From Symbiodinium sp. CCMP2592 (lineage: Eukaryota; Sar; Dinophyceae; Suessiales; Symbiodiniaceae): a DNA stretch of 64,000 nucleotides. Position numbers and translations under genes: made by a program. The notes below the pieces were generated by a model, which worked only from the letters and a program-made list of their open reading frames with translations, did no database searches and was not told the DNA's origin. The stretch spans positions 1,419,881-1,483,880 of the forward strand of contig CAJNDT010002001.1 in NCBI GenBank assembly GCA_905221615.1. The letters run 5' to 3'. Below are positions 52,143-61,202 of the stretch, one piece after another (position 1 is the first letter of the stretch; each line of letters starts with the position of its first letter).

Positions 52143-52823
52143 GTGGTGTTGCAACCTGGTTTCCCGACTTCTACTGCCGAGGTAGCCCAGGTCTTGCCGC
52201 AGGCGCAACCCCACACGGTGCAGGGCTATCGTCGACGTGCCTGGAGGACTCACATGTCCAACCTCCACAGAGGCGAAGGCCGAGAGCCACCCGTTGGACA
52301 CTGGCGTCCGGAGGACGACAGAGAGCTGGTCTTGGTACAAGGTTCACCTGAAATGCCGATCCCGAATTGGCCCGATGGTGAACTTGTTCCTACTACACCG
52401 TGGACGGGTCTACCTGGCCGTAGTGGACGTCGACGTGGACGTACTGCTCGCCCACGACCACGATTGGTACGGGCGGGCACGGAACCTCTGATGGAACTGG
52501 TATCGCCCTCTTCGGCTCAGTCCTCGTCGGCTACTCCATCTTTGTCTGTACCTGCACTTCATGGTCCCCACGCGACTTCTGGTCACCTTGCTCCTGGAGA
52601 TGTTGTACTACCTGCACAAGCTGATTCTGGTCTACCTCATCCTGGCGATGCTGAACTACCTGTTCGGCCTGGACCTGTCGTCTCTGTTCCTGCCGATTCA
52701 GTCCAAGATGCTCGTCGTCGTCTTTCGCAGGGAGAGGATGTACCCTCACGTAGAGGTCGATCCAGAGAGTCAGCTCTTGAACGGGATCGGAGTCGGAGCC
52801 GTGATCGAATCGATGCGGATTGA
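52143..52823 (+). CDS. Pro/Ser/Arg-rich frame ending in an SR dipeptide block
   Basis: About 226 codons (GTG at 52143). It contains GRSGRRRGRTARPRPRL, a Pro/Ala/Gly block (LHGPHATSGHLAPGDVVLPA) like the start of the 48605 frame, and the C-terminus SRESALERDRSRSRDRIDAD. It may be the last part of the same long gene after another frame change. The A run at 52966 follows 143 bases later. Confidence 0.35.
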   Translation: MVLQPGFPTSTAEVAQVLPQAQPHTVQGYRRRAWRTHMSNLHRGEGREPPVGHWRPEDDRELVLVQGSPEMPIPNWPDGELVPTTPWTGLPGRSGRRRGRTARPRPRLVRAGTEPLMELVSPSSAQSSSATPSLSVPALHGPHATSGHLAPGDVVLPAQADSGLPHPGDAELPVRPGPVVSVPADSVQDARRRLSQGEDVPSRRGRSRESALERDRSRSRDRIDAD

Positions 52824-52965
52824 CCTGGTTGTGAGTCTGCACACTGAGAGGGATAGAGTGAACTTTCTTTCGATTGTCTTTTGGGCAGCCCAGTGCAAGC
52901 CCCGTTTGTGTGGCAGGCTGTGATCCTGCTTTGCTCTGCGGAGTGGAGAAATGGCCATTGCACTT

Positions 52966-52976
52966 AAAAAAAAAAA
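52966..52976 (+). other. A-tail-like run at the 3' end of the second retroelement
   Basis: Eleven A directly followed by TACCCCTAAACCCT, where the telomere-like array begins. It marks a probable retrotransposition 3' junction. Confidence 0.6.
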
Positions 52977-53285
52977 TACCCCTAAACCCTCTAAACCCCA
53001 AACTCTTCCCCTGAAGCCTAAACCGCTAAACCCTAAACCCCTGAACCCTTAAACCCCCAAACCCCCAAACCCTCAACGCCTAAACCCTTAACCCTAAACC
53101 CCTTAATCCTAAACCCTGAAACCCTAAACTCCTAAACCCCAAACCCTTCCCTTGAAACCCTAAACCCCTAAACCCTTCGTCGACGGCTGGTACCTCAGGC
53201 GGGAAAAGGAGCTAAACAAAAAAAACTAAACCCCTAAACCCCCAAACCCTTCCCTTGAACCCCTAAACCCCTAAACCCCTAGGAG
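52977..53285. repeat. Interstitial telomere-like array (CCCTAAA-type)
   Basis: Highly degenerate CCCTAAAC and CCCCTAAAC units with CTTCCCTTGAA interruptions that recur three times (about 53005, 53148 and 53248), so part of the array has been duplicated in larger blocks. Confidence 0.9.
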
Positions 53286-53430
53286 TGTCTGTCAATAGGA
53301 AGAGTCAGGTCCCGGCTGTGGACTGGTGCCCTGGCGCGGGGAGCCGGGGAGTCGGAGGCGCCTTGATGTTTACTTGGAGTATAAGGGGTTCCTTAAGGGC
53401 CCCTTTAAAGGGATCTATAGGATTCTATAA

Positions 53431-53760
53431 GGGTAGAGGGTTTAGGGTTTGGGGGACTTAGAAACTGGCTAATTTAGGGACTTACAAGTACCATAACCCC
53501 AATTAGGGTCCCTTTTGGGGTACTTATAAGTCTACTTACTAACTACTTACTAAGTCCCCCGACCCCCCAAGTAGGGGCTTTAGGGGGCCTTCAGGCGTTT
53601 TGAAGGTTGGGGGTTATAGGGTTTAGGTTGTTGTTAGGGCTTTAGGGCTTTAGGTGTTTTGCTGGGTTTGGAGTTTTAGGGGTCTTCCGGTTTTAGGGTT
53701 TAGAGTTTCAGGTTGAAGGGTTTTAGGGTGTAGGGGTTTAGGGGTCAAGGGGGCTGTATC
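53431..53760. repeat. Telomere-like array, opposite orientation, with mini-element
   Basis: TTTAGGG-type units at 53431-53455 and 53590-53750, interrupted by family F-like AT-rich sequence (53462-53562) containing AGTACCATAACCCCAATTAG and TACTTATAAGTCTACTTACT. Confidence 0.75.
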
Positions 53761-53847
53761 TGCTTCACGGCTTGGTGGTTTTTGGTGGTTCATGGCGGTG
53801 TTGTTTACGCAGCTACGATTTCAAGTTTCGGGGTAAGGGTTTAGGGT

Positions 53848-54225
53848 GTGCAAAGCTCTGGAATTCAAGCCGAAATGGGTACACAGGTTGCAATTGTGGT
53901 TGAGGCATGCAAGGGCATGTTCTCCCAGCATGGAGTGGCAGGAGTGCTTCTTGGGCTTTCCATCGGCCTGTACGGTCAACATGCATGTGGAAATTTGCAT
54001 CCAAGTGAAGGCCTGACAGCAGGATTGGACTTCTTCCCTCGCATTGCTGATGAGATGAATTCTGTTGCACTCGTGCAATGGCAGTCGTCCAGAGTTTACC
54101 CATCCTTGTTGCATATGTGTCGAGAATATTTGCGTTCATCTGAATCTGCAAAACCTCGCGGCTCTGGTTTCGCGGCAGTGCTCAAAATCACGTCTCCATT
54201 GCACCTCTGTGCCGTGAATTCATGA
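53848..54225 (+). CDS. Open frame, 125 codons, possible gene
   Basis: GVAGVLLGLSIGLYGQHACG, LHPSEGLTAGLDFFPRIADE and MNSVALVQWQSSRVYPSLL look like natural protein. The start is uncertain (53848 is not preceded by a recognisable signal). No family recognised. Two further plus-strand frames follow closely (54238 and 54406). Confidence 0.3.
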   Translation: MQSSGIQAEMGTQVAIVVEACKGMFSQHGVAGVLLGLSIGLYGQHACGNLHPSEGLTAGLDFFPRIADEMNSVALVQWQSSRVYPSLLHMCREYLRSSESAKPRGSGFAAVLKITSPLHLCAVNS

Positions 54226-54237
54226 ATACCACTGCAC

Positions 54238-54402
54238 ATGATTGGAGCCATCATGGTGTTTCAACATCTGGACGCACGCAGACCTGTCACTGTGCAGCAT
54301 CAGGAGATGCCGGTTCCTGCAACTACCCTCTGCCTCAGCCGGCAAGAGCGAGAGCTCCTGGACGAGGTGGGGGTGCCAGAGGGGGCTAGGACATGGTTTT
54401 AA
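54238..54402 (+). CDS. Small open frame, 54 codons
   Basis: ATG to TAA: MIGAIMVFQHLDARRPVTVQ, then HQEMPVPATTLCLSRQERE and LLDEVGVPEGARTWF. The second half is charged, has high GC3 and looks coding. It may be an internal or terminal exon of a gene with the neighbouring frames rather than an independent small protein. Confidence 0.3.
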   Translation: MIGAIMVFQHLDARRPVTVQHQEMPVPATTLCLSRQERELLDEVGVPEGARTWF

Positions 54403-54405
54403 AGC

Positions 54406-55083
54406 GTGAATATGGATGACCGTCCCGAGTTGGGGCTGTTTAACATTGGCAACTCTTACGTATCTATTCGTGTCTACTTTGTAGCGGCTCAGCACTTCGC
54501 TTCATTCCCCAAGAACCTTGTGTGGAAGGTGGAGATCCACAGCAGCGCAGGGCTGCGGCACTTGGCACACGCCTCTTCGCACCTTCACGACGCACGAACC
54601 CGCCCCCGGCCGTGCATGTTGCTGTGCACATTGGAATTTCAGATCCGGGCCTGTGGAGTGGGTGCTCGTATGACGTGCATTGGCCTCTCTCGTTTTTTAG
54701 ACAGTGGTTCTTCGTGTAAGCATCCTACGAATCCTACGTCTATTGCATTCTTGTTCATGGTCGCACTCTCGACCGGCTTGCGGAGCGTTACGGCTCATAT
54801 CATAAACTGCAGCTGCACAACCGCACCGGACGCAGGAACATTCGTAGTGTGCAGAGCGCATAATAATATTATGCGCCTGCGTGCAAACAAGGACTGCCCC
54901 AGAGCGCGTGACGTCTCCATAAGCGGCATCACGCAAAAGACCCGACCTTGCAGACTGCTGTTGCCAAGCTCCGCTGGCTGCTTTCATGTTGTTCCTGCAA
55001 CCGTAGCTCGCCATGTCCTCAGACGTCACTTTGAGCCGCCAGGAGCAGCTTGGCCACGATTCAGAAACCCAACCGCTATCTAG
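54406..55083 (+). CDS. Open frame, 225 codons, partly plausible
   Basis: Starts four bases after the previous stop. The first 50 residues look natural (MDDRPELGLFNIGNSYVSIR; YFVAAQHFASFPKNLVWKVE). Further on another frame is better (IGISDPGLWSGCSYDVHWPL at 54630-54690), so the long frame is probably a composite of an exon and non-coding sequence. Confidence 0.25.
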   Translation: MNMDDRPELGLFNIGNSYVSIRVYFVAAQHFASFPKNLVWKVEIHSSAGLRHLAHASSHLHDARTRPRPCMLLCTLEFQIRACGVGARMTCIGLSRFLDSGSSCKHPTNPTSIAFLFMVALSTGLRSVTAHIINCSCTTAPDAGTFVVCRAHNNIMRLRANKDCPRARDVSISGITQKTRPCRLLLPSSAGCFHVVPATVARHVLRRHFEPPGAAWPRFRNPTAI

Positions 55084-55508
55084 TCATAAAGCCCTAGAGC
55101 CTAAACCGCCTCCGTTTCTGCTTACCCGACTCTTGCTGACTACAGAGCGTAACTAAGAGTCTATAGCGTCTGGGCTCTTCTCTCCATGATGTGCTGGGAT
55201 GACTTCCCGTGATTGGCCATCCTTATTCGACATTGCTTGGACAAGAAATCCCTCCCACCTTTCACCAAGCTCGTGTGGAGAAGTCTGCTTGAAAGTGCAT
55301 GAGAGCTCGGAGTTAGCTGCAGTTGCTATTTGAGCAGCCTCTATTGTGCGATCTTCGCTAGTCAAGGCTTCATGTGTCGTTCGGCTCCTAACAGTGACAT
55401 GTTCGATGCGCGAGAAAACCAAGCTGTGTGTGCCCTGCCAGCGGCGATGTCAAAAACGAGAGTGTGGCACAAAAGTCGGTTTTGTCAGAGTTACATCTCT
55501 GTATAATA

Positions 55509-55659
55509 TTGCTGCTGCTGCAGCTGCTGCTGCTGCTGGAGCGGTTGCTGCTGCCGTCGCTGTCGCTGTCGCGGTCGTTGTTGTGGTTGTGGCTGTGTTG
55601 TTGTTGTTGTTGTTGTTGCTGCTGGTGCTGTTGCCGTTGCCGTTGCTGTTGCCGTTGCT

Positions 55660-55708
<49 letters not shown>

Positions 55709-55755
55709 CTGCTGCTCTTGCTGCTGCTGCTGGTGTTGTTGTTGTTGTCGTCATC
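55509..55755. repeat. (CTG)n / (TTG)n / (GTCGCT)n compound microsatellite
   Basis: Blocks of CTG, TTG, GCCGTT and CTC triplets over about 245 bases. Poly-Leu, poly-Ala and poly-Cys frames are artefacts. Confidence 0.95.
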
Positions 55756-56086
55756 CTGGCCGTCACCACCATAAACTGCGTCATGGTCATTATCGCCATC
55801 GCCCCGTTGCCATCATCACGAGGAGGAGTTTATTGGTTTTTCCATGAGTTTGTACTTGCCACACAGTCACTACATCTGCTCTTACTACCATGTTTCCTGC
55901 TGTCTTTTGCAGCCGACCGAAGGCACAGCCTCGCAGTTCTTTTCGAGGGCATCTACCAGGGCGTCCGACAGGCACTTGGGCGTCCTCTGGGATGTGAGCT
56001 TAAAGCGGCAAGTGGGAGCTTTCGCATGATGCGGGCTTAGAAGCGGCTTAGAGGGTTCAGAGTTGAGGAGTTTCGATAAGGACTGA

Positions 56087-56383
56087 ATGGTTTCAGGGCT
56101 CAGGTTTTGTGGTGATAGCCACATAAGACGTAGTTATACCTCTGCTCACAAGAAGCCAGATGCCACCCAAGACAGTGAATGGAGCAAATCCATCGCCCTG
56201 CACCCGGTCCCGCCTGAGGTGGCGGAGTGTGCGCAGAAGCTACAAGAGCTGCTGCCCCATGAGGCGTGCATTGTGCTTGTTCGCGCATCACGACTAAAGA
56301 TATGGCGATGTATTGTGCGACAGGATTCTCGATCGTTTCTCTTGTGGTATGATTTCAATGAGGCGAGGTCAGCCGAGCCCATA
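56087..56383 (+). CDS. Candidate exon interrupted by a mini-element
   Basis: From about 56150 the frame reads KPDATQDSEWSKSIALHPVP, PEVAECAQKLQELLPHEACI and VLVRASRLKIWRCIVRQDS, then FLLWYDFNEARSAEP. High GC3, charged and hydrophobic alternation typical of a globular protein. Coding character stops exactly at the start of family A mini-element 56384-56462. No known domain. Confidence 0.4.
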
Positions 56384-56462
56384 GGCCCCAAAGGAGTTCC
56401 TTTTTGAGAATTACCTTATAGGATTCTAAATATGAACCCCAAAAAGGAACTACTTTGGGGCC
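56384..56462. mobile_element. Palindromic mini-element, family A, copy 4
   Basis: GGCCCCAAAGGAGTTCCTTT at the left, the complement of AAAAGGAACTACTTTGGGGCC at the right. Loop TTACCTTATAGGATTCTAAA. Best-preserved family A copy. Confidence 0.8.
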
Positions 56463-56609
56463 TCAGCCGAGAGCTTCAGCTGGGTCAGGCCGACTCGCCA
56501 CTCTCCCCTTCCAGAATCTCACTGCCGCAGCTACCTGTGCGTCGCAAGGCCAGGAGTGCTCGCTCCATGCTTCGAGTAGTTGAGAGGTTTGCCAGTACAG
56601 TAGCCATGT

Positions 56610-56710
56610 GGGAGTTTCCGAAAACAGGGGACTCTACCATAGCACCCTAAATATTAGGATCCTTATTATAAGGACCCCAAAATAAGGTACCCCTAATTTC
56701 GGAAACTCCC
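56610..56710. mobile_element. Family B mini-element, intact, with ATGT duplication
   Basis: Ends GGGAGTTTCCGAAA and TTTCGGAAACTCCC are perfect inverted repeats. ATGT precedes (56606-56609) and follows (56711-56714). The interior contains TAGCACCCTAAATATTAGG and CCCCAAAATAAGGTACCCC. No coding capacity. Confidence 0.85.
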
Positions 56711-56904
56711 ATGTCAACATGTAACTGCACATCACACACTGCTGGCCTGAAGCGCCTCCGTTTTCAAACGGTCCTCAAACGCGAGTTGGGGGGTTTCGGG
56801 ACTGAGGGTGCAGCTTTTGGATGGGAGGCGAGCCGAATGAGCGACCAGACCGTACCCTAGCCTGCATCACCTGCGCCTGCGGTTCGTTTCTACAACCTAA
56901 ATAT

Positions 56905-57014
56905 GGGGGTTTCCGAAAATTAGGGGTGTACCTTATTTTGGGGTCCTTATAATAAGGATCCTACTATTTATGGTATTAAGTATACACTAGGGTCCCCTTA
57001 TTTCGGAAACTCCC
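56905..57014 (-). mobile_element. Family B mini-element with ATAT duplication
   Basis: Starts GGGGGTTTCCGAAAATTAGG, ends CTTATTTCGGAAACTCCC. ATAT at 56901-56904 and 57015-57018. The interior is the reverse of copy 56610-56710, with an insertion near TATTAAGTATACAC. Confidence 0.8.
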
Positions 57015-57176
57015 ATATCGAAGCTGTTTATAGCCCCTGTGCCTTGCCAGGGTTCCCACGAGTCGACAGGCATGGGCCATGTTTTGCAGTGAAGTTCAGG
57101 CGTAAGGGTGCGGGTCGTCGTGCCTTCAAAGAGTGATAGCACCAGGAACAGCGACGACAGCGAGCACAGTACTACA

Positions 57177-57246
57177 GGGGCCTTAATAATTACCAATGCT
57201 ATTTTGGGGGTTCTTTATAATTATAAGAATTGCAGTATAATGGCCC
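57177..57246 (+). mobile_element. Palindromic mini-element, family D, copy 2
   Basis: GGGGCCTTAATAATTACCAA, GCTATTTTGGGGGTTCTTTA and GTATAATGGCCC. Aligns with copies at 21697 (reverse) and 62496. Confidence 0.6.
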
Positions 57247-57359
57247 TAACAGTAGCAGCAACGATAGGTGATAGTGCGATGAGGGTCCCAAAAATTCTCA
57301 CAGGGTTCGAGCCTTGCCCTTCCGCTCCGTGAAGCCGGCCAAACCCAACTAGAAGGATG

Positions 57360-57473
57360 CTACTTGGAGGTTCATGGGTAGTTATACGTGGGGTTATAAG
57401 TAAGGTAACCATAATTATAACCCATATTAGGACGTATAACTCCACTTATAACCACCTATGAACTTCCAAGTAG
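57360..57473. mobile_element. Palindromic mini-element, family F-like
   Basis: CTACTTGGAGGTTCATGGGT at the left, the complement of ACCTATGAACTTCCAAGTAG at the right. The interior has repeated TTATAACC/GGTTATAA motifs. Confidence 0.7.
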
Positions 57474-57519
57474 GAAAGGCAGGGTTAGTTGGTGTGCTGT
57501 CTCCGTCACTTCGGAGCAG

Positions 57520-57602
57520 TAGCACTGGAGTTAGCAGTAGCGGTAGCAGTCGGCGGAGGAGCAGTAGTAGTGGCAGCAGCAGCAGCAGTAGTAGTGGCAG
57601 CC
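57520..57602. repeat. (AGC)n/(AGT)n microsatellite
   Basis: AGTAGCGGTAGCAG-type triplets with a pure CAG block at 57575-57590. Confidence 0.85.
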
Positions 57603-58047
57603 GGAGTAGAACTACTAAGTTACTAGGAGGACGGCGAGGAGGAGGTGTACGTTGGCCAGCCTTATTTGTGTTGTATTTTGTACCGGTATTTACGATGGTT
57701 TCGCAACCTCCCCCAACTCCGACTTCAGTGTGTGCTTCGTGACCTGGGTTGTTAGACTGTCACTTTTTCACTCTCACTGTTTGTTGCCTGGGGTTGTCTC
57801 ACGTTCGGCATGTTTTTTGACGTTCAGACAAGTGTTCGCATGCCTGCAGTGTCTCGCTTTGCAGGGTTTTCTTGCTTCCAGTATCTGCACGATTGTTTTT
57901 TGAGGAGGGGCAAACCGTACTGTCGTGATGTCCGAATAACAACACAATCCCGAGCTGGATTTCGGACGTCTGCAAATTCGAAATCGTTGCAAACAACATG
58001 CCCAATACTTGGGTGATCAAGACGATTTACTAATTTACATGATCACG

Positions 58048-58104
58048 ATCGCGATGATGATGGTGGTGATGATGATGTTGGCCGTGATGATGATTATGAT
58101 GATG
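58048..58104. repeat. (GAT)n microsatellite
   Basis: GATGATGATG with GGT and GTT variants. Gives a poly-Met frame. Confidence 0.85.
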
Positions 58105-58211
58105 ATCTCCGCCCATGACCTGCGCCACTGGCAGGAGGGCGAAGTGCACCTCGGCAGCTTCATCCCTTACTTACAGTTCTGCATGTGCAGCACATCAGGG
58201 CACAGTTTCGA
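58105..58211 (+). CDS. Candidate exon next to a microsatellite
   Basis: Reads ISAHDLRHWQEGEVHLGSFI and PYLQFCMCSTSGHSFE with almost every third base G or C, ending at a GT (GTTTAA, which would be a stop if read through). The 5' border is unclear because the GAT repeat abuts it. Unknown function. Confidence 0.35.
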
Positions 58212-58229
58212 GGTTTAACGCTCTGGACA

Positions 58230-58507
58230 TGTTGCTCGGAGTTCCGGGCCATGGCGTCTCTGTAAATGCACAAATTGAAGTTATGCCACCGGAAAGATGC
58301 AGCATGCCGACAGTGTCCCGATCAGCAGCTGAAGGTCCCAGAGACTTTGGCTACATAGAAAAGCGCAGGTTCAAGAACCAATACCTCCCGATGGCAGCTA
58401 TTCCTGAGAAGCGCACCCTCAAGCAGCATGTACACATTAGGCCACACATTAACAGGAAACCCTCTGCAGACCTGGAGTGTTGCTTCGTGTCGCACGTCCT
58501 TTCATAG
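58230..58507 (+). CDS. Candidate exon (unrecognised)
   Basis: Frame open from 58115. The natural part reads LDMLLGVPGHGVSVNAQIEV, MPPERCSMPTVSRSAAEGPR, DFGYIEKRRFKNQYLPMAAI and PEKRTLKQHVHIRPHINRKP before TAG at 58505. Basic C-terminal half. It ends just before family A mini-element 58513. Confidence 0.35.
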
Positions 58508-58512
58508 CAAGA

Positions 58513-58606
58513 GTCTACCCTAAGGCCCCTTTCTGTGGTGCACATTTAGAATCCTATAAGGTAATCCCAAAAAGGAGCTACTACTGTATGGGGCCTTGGG
58601 GTAGAC
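58513..58606 (-). mobile_element. Palindromic mini-element, family A, extended copy
   Basis: GTCTACCCTAAGGCCCC at the left and GGGGCCTTGGGGTAGAC at the right extend the usual family A ends. The interior TTAGAATCCTATAAGGTAAT is the reverse of the family loop. Confidence 0.7.
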
Positions 58607-59609
58607 TTCAGCCTGACAAGCCTGATCCTCTGGCTGCGGTCTCCTCAGGCGAGCATCCGAAAGCAGGTGAGCTTCAAGGGAGATCCCCAAGCGGCTGCCT
58701 CGGAGCAGCGAGGGATCCGGGGAAGGGTATATCTGGGGACACAAACGAAGATGCTGGTGCTGACGGTGATGGTGATGATGATGATGATGCTATTTCGCGA
58801 GGATGACAGTGTCTGTGGTCTGTGGTGAGGAAGACAAAAAGACTGGGATGAGAGCAGCTTCGCTTGCCCTTGGTGTGCAGAAGAAGGCCACAAGACAAAG
58901 AAAGCCGCAATCCTTTCGAGAATCTCTTGGCACTCTGTGCTCTTGTGCAATGCCGGGACTGGACCACAAGGCATGAAGCACATCAGACCAAGGATCACTC
59001 ATGAAACCGCCAAAAGAAGCGCTCAAATGTCCCGCACGCCGGATCCTCGACGTCCACAGTCCACTTACAGATGCTAGCAGCAGCATACAACGACGAGCCA
59101 TCGTGACTGTCAGACTTGGCGTGGTCTGGAAGGGCCGAGGTGCACAATCGACTCTATGAAAGTCCTCAGGTGTCCTCAGGTTTTGAGCCTCCAATCTAGA
59201 ACACCTCAAGCCACGCAGCAACGCCGTAAATGGAAGCAGCCTGGTCATGAGGCAGAAATTCAAGGGTCAATGGTCCTGGAAACCTACTCATGTTCTGAAC
59301 ATTGAGAACGAATCCCTGTCCGCCCTCCTAAAGCAGATAGAACAAGCGAGGACAAATCGCCCGACGTTGAGGTTGACTCAGGCGGGGTTTGCATATTGAG
59401 AGGGAGTGGGGGGGGGCATGAGTGTGGCATCGGAGTGTTCGTCCATCCAGTTCATGCTGTTGTTTATGAAATCCGGATGTGGAGTGGGACATGCTATTCC
59501 TCAGTATGACAGCCATCGTCACTGAATCGTCTCCCACGTTCCGTATGCAGTGGTCGTCGTACCTGCAGAACTGATTGTTCTTATTGTTGTCATGATTCTT
59601 ACTAATACT
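58607..59609. other. No supported gene
   Basis: A GAT microsatellite lies at 58760-58795. A minus-strand frame at 58790-59263 (LPFTALLRGLRCSRLEAQNL...) is open for 157 codons but its codon use is not convincing. Nothing else seen. Confidence 0.3.
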
Positions 59610-59699
59610 AACAGTAGTAGTAGCAGTAGGAGGAGGAGGAGGAGGAGTCAATAGGTAGCAGGTAGTAGCATGTAGTAGTCAGTAGGCAGTAGCAGCAGG

Positions 59700-59993
<294 letters not shown>

Positions 59994-60189
59994 AGTAGTC
60001 CTCGTCGTTGTGGTCGTCGTCGGCGTTGCGGTCGTCGCCAAATATAAAAATTCCCGGCCCCCGGAATTTCGCGGCTTCGGGACCACAATTGAAAATAAAC
60101 GAAGAACATTAGGGGGGCCTAGGATTGTTTTTGTTTGAGTAGAGCCAAGACTACAGCAGTACGAATCAAACCTGCAGTACCAGAGCTTT

Positions 60190-60270
60190 GGGGTTTAGGG
60201 GTTTAGGGCTTAAGGTCTAGGACCTAGCGCTTAGGGCTTCGCTTGAGGGCTAGGGTTTAGGGTTTAGGGA
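60190..60270. repeat. Interstitial telomere-like motifs (TTTAGGG-type)
   Basis: GGGGTTTAGGGGTTTAGGGC and GGGTTTAGGGTTTAGGGA with degenerate units between. Confidence 0.85.
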
Positions 60271-61019
60271 GGCTGACTGCTTGCTCTACAGCCGGAAAGG
60301 CTGCGCAGAAAAAGGTCATTGTTTACTTGTCTGAATGCCTGGCTCAATACTGATTACTGTCAATCCGACTCATACCCGGACGCCCCCCCCCCCCCTAACA
60401 CTAAAACCAAATCCAGGAAATGAGTTTTTGTATTAGGGGGATTGGGGGGAGGGCGTTTTGATATAAGGGGGAAGGGATTATTGGTAGTAGTGATCGTTGC
60501 ATTGGTTCACAGCAGTAGCAGAGGTAGCAGTCTACGCCGTACTTCTAGTCGTCATTCGTCATTGTCGTTGTCGCTGGTTTGCCGCAGCAGCTTTGGCAGT
60601 GGTACTGGCGGTGGTACTTGGTCCGGGCTGTCGGTGTGGAATGCGACGATGTACTGTTTCGAAATTCCTATTGCTGCCGTGCCCCCGGCACTGATCTCTG
60701 GCTTTGTGCTGGTACTTGCCGCCAACAGCGCTGATGACCGTTAGCCGGCCTTATGCTATCCCTGGTGTCAGAACTAGGCCACTATTATTAGTACTATTAG
60801 TATTATGAGTATGATTAGTATTATTAGTATTACTATATAATAAGTGCAAGGACTGGCCAACTCCACGACTTTTCCACTCACGGTTTAATCCCGTCCTCCA
60901 ACTGCCAGACGTCCACTTGATCTTCGAGGGAAGCAGAGGCCCGCTCATGTGATTCATGAGGCGTTTCAGCTTTTTGAAGCAGTAATTATGCACTAGTTAT
61001 ACCATGCAGGTTTGCACAG
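60271..61019. other. No supported gene; simple repeats
   Basis: Poly(C) of ten or more at 60386-60396, AGTAGTGATCG-like triplets at 60484-60500, and ATTAGTATT trinucleotide-like repeat at 60784-60838. A 100-codon frame at 60442-60744 is low-complexity. Confidence 0.4.
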
Positions 61020-61200
61020 CAACAACAACAGCAACCAGGTTTGCACAGCAACAACAACAGCAACAACAACAACAACAACAATAATAAGTATTGCTACTAC
61101 TGCTACTACTGCTACAACTACTCCTTCCTGCTACTGCTACTGCTACTGCTACTGCTACTGCTGCTGCTGCTGCTGTTGCTGCTACTGCTGCTACTGCTAG
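61020..61200. repeat. (CAA)n / (CTACTG)n / (CTG)n compound microsatellite
   Basis: A GGTTTGCACAGCAACAACAA segment is duplicated in tandem (61009 and 61038), then CAA, TACTGC and CTG blocks. Confidence 0.9.
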
Positions 61201-61202
61201 CA

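Larger units (their letters stand above)
45680..52976 (+). mobile_element. 5'-truncated LINE of a second lineage, with downstream Ser/Thr-rich frames and A tail
   Basis: The 5' half of the EEP endonuclease is missing. The frame begins to resemble EEP at about 45705 (VVLGSVHCHTGATN). The RT ORF ends at 48278 and is followed by about 4.6 kb of Ser/Thr/Pro-rich open frames. An 11-base A run (52966-52976) is followed directly by CCCTAAA repeats. Whether the part after 48278 belongs to the same element is inference from the shared strand and the terminal A run. The 5' boundary is approximate. Confidence 0.6.

Noticed and set aside
48719-52740. Alternative frames in the Ser/Thr-rich region read like Tyr/Phe/Leu-rich proteins with nearly all third bases G or C (for example FYLHGLLVGDSYL).
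   Set aside because: Ser, Thr, Pro, Ala, Gly and Trp codons have G or C at the second base, so a shifted frame automatically shows high GC3. Dual coding is not needed to explain it.
55346-55847. Plus-strand frames of about 140 codons with poly-Ala/Val/Leu or poly-Cys.
   Set aside because: Created by the CTG/TTG repeat.
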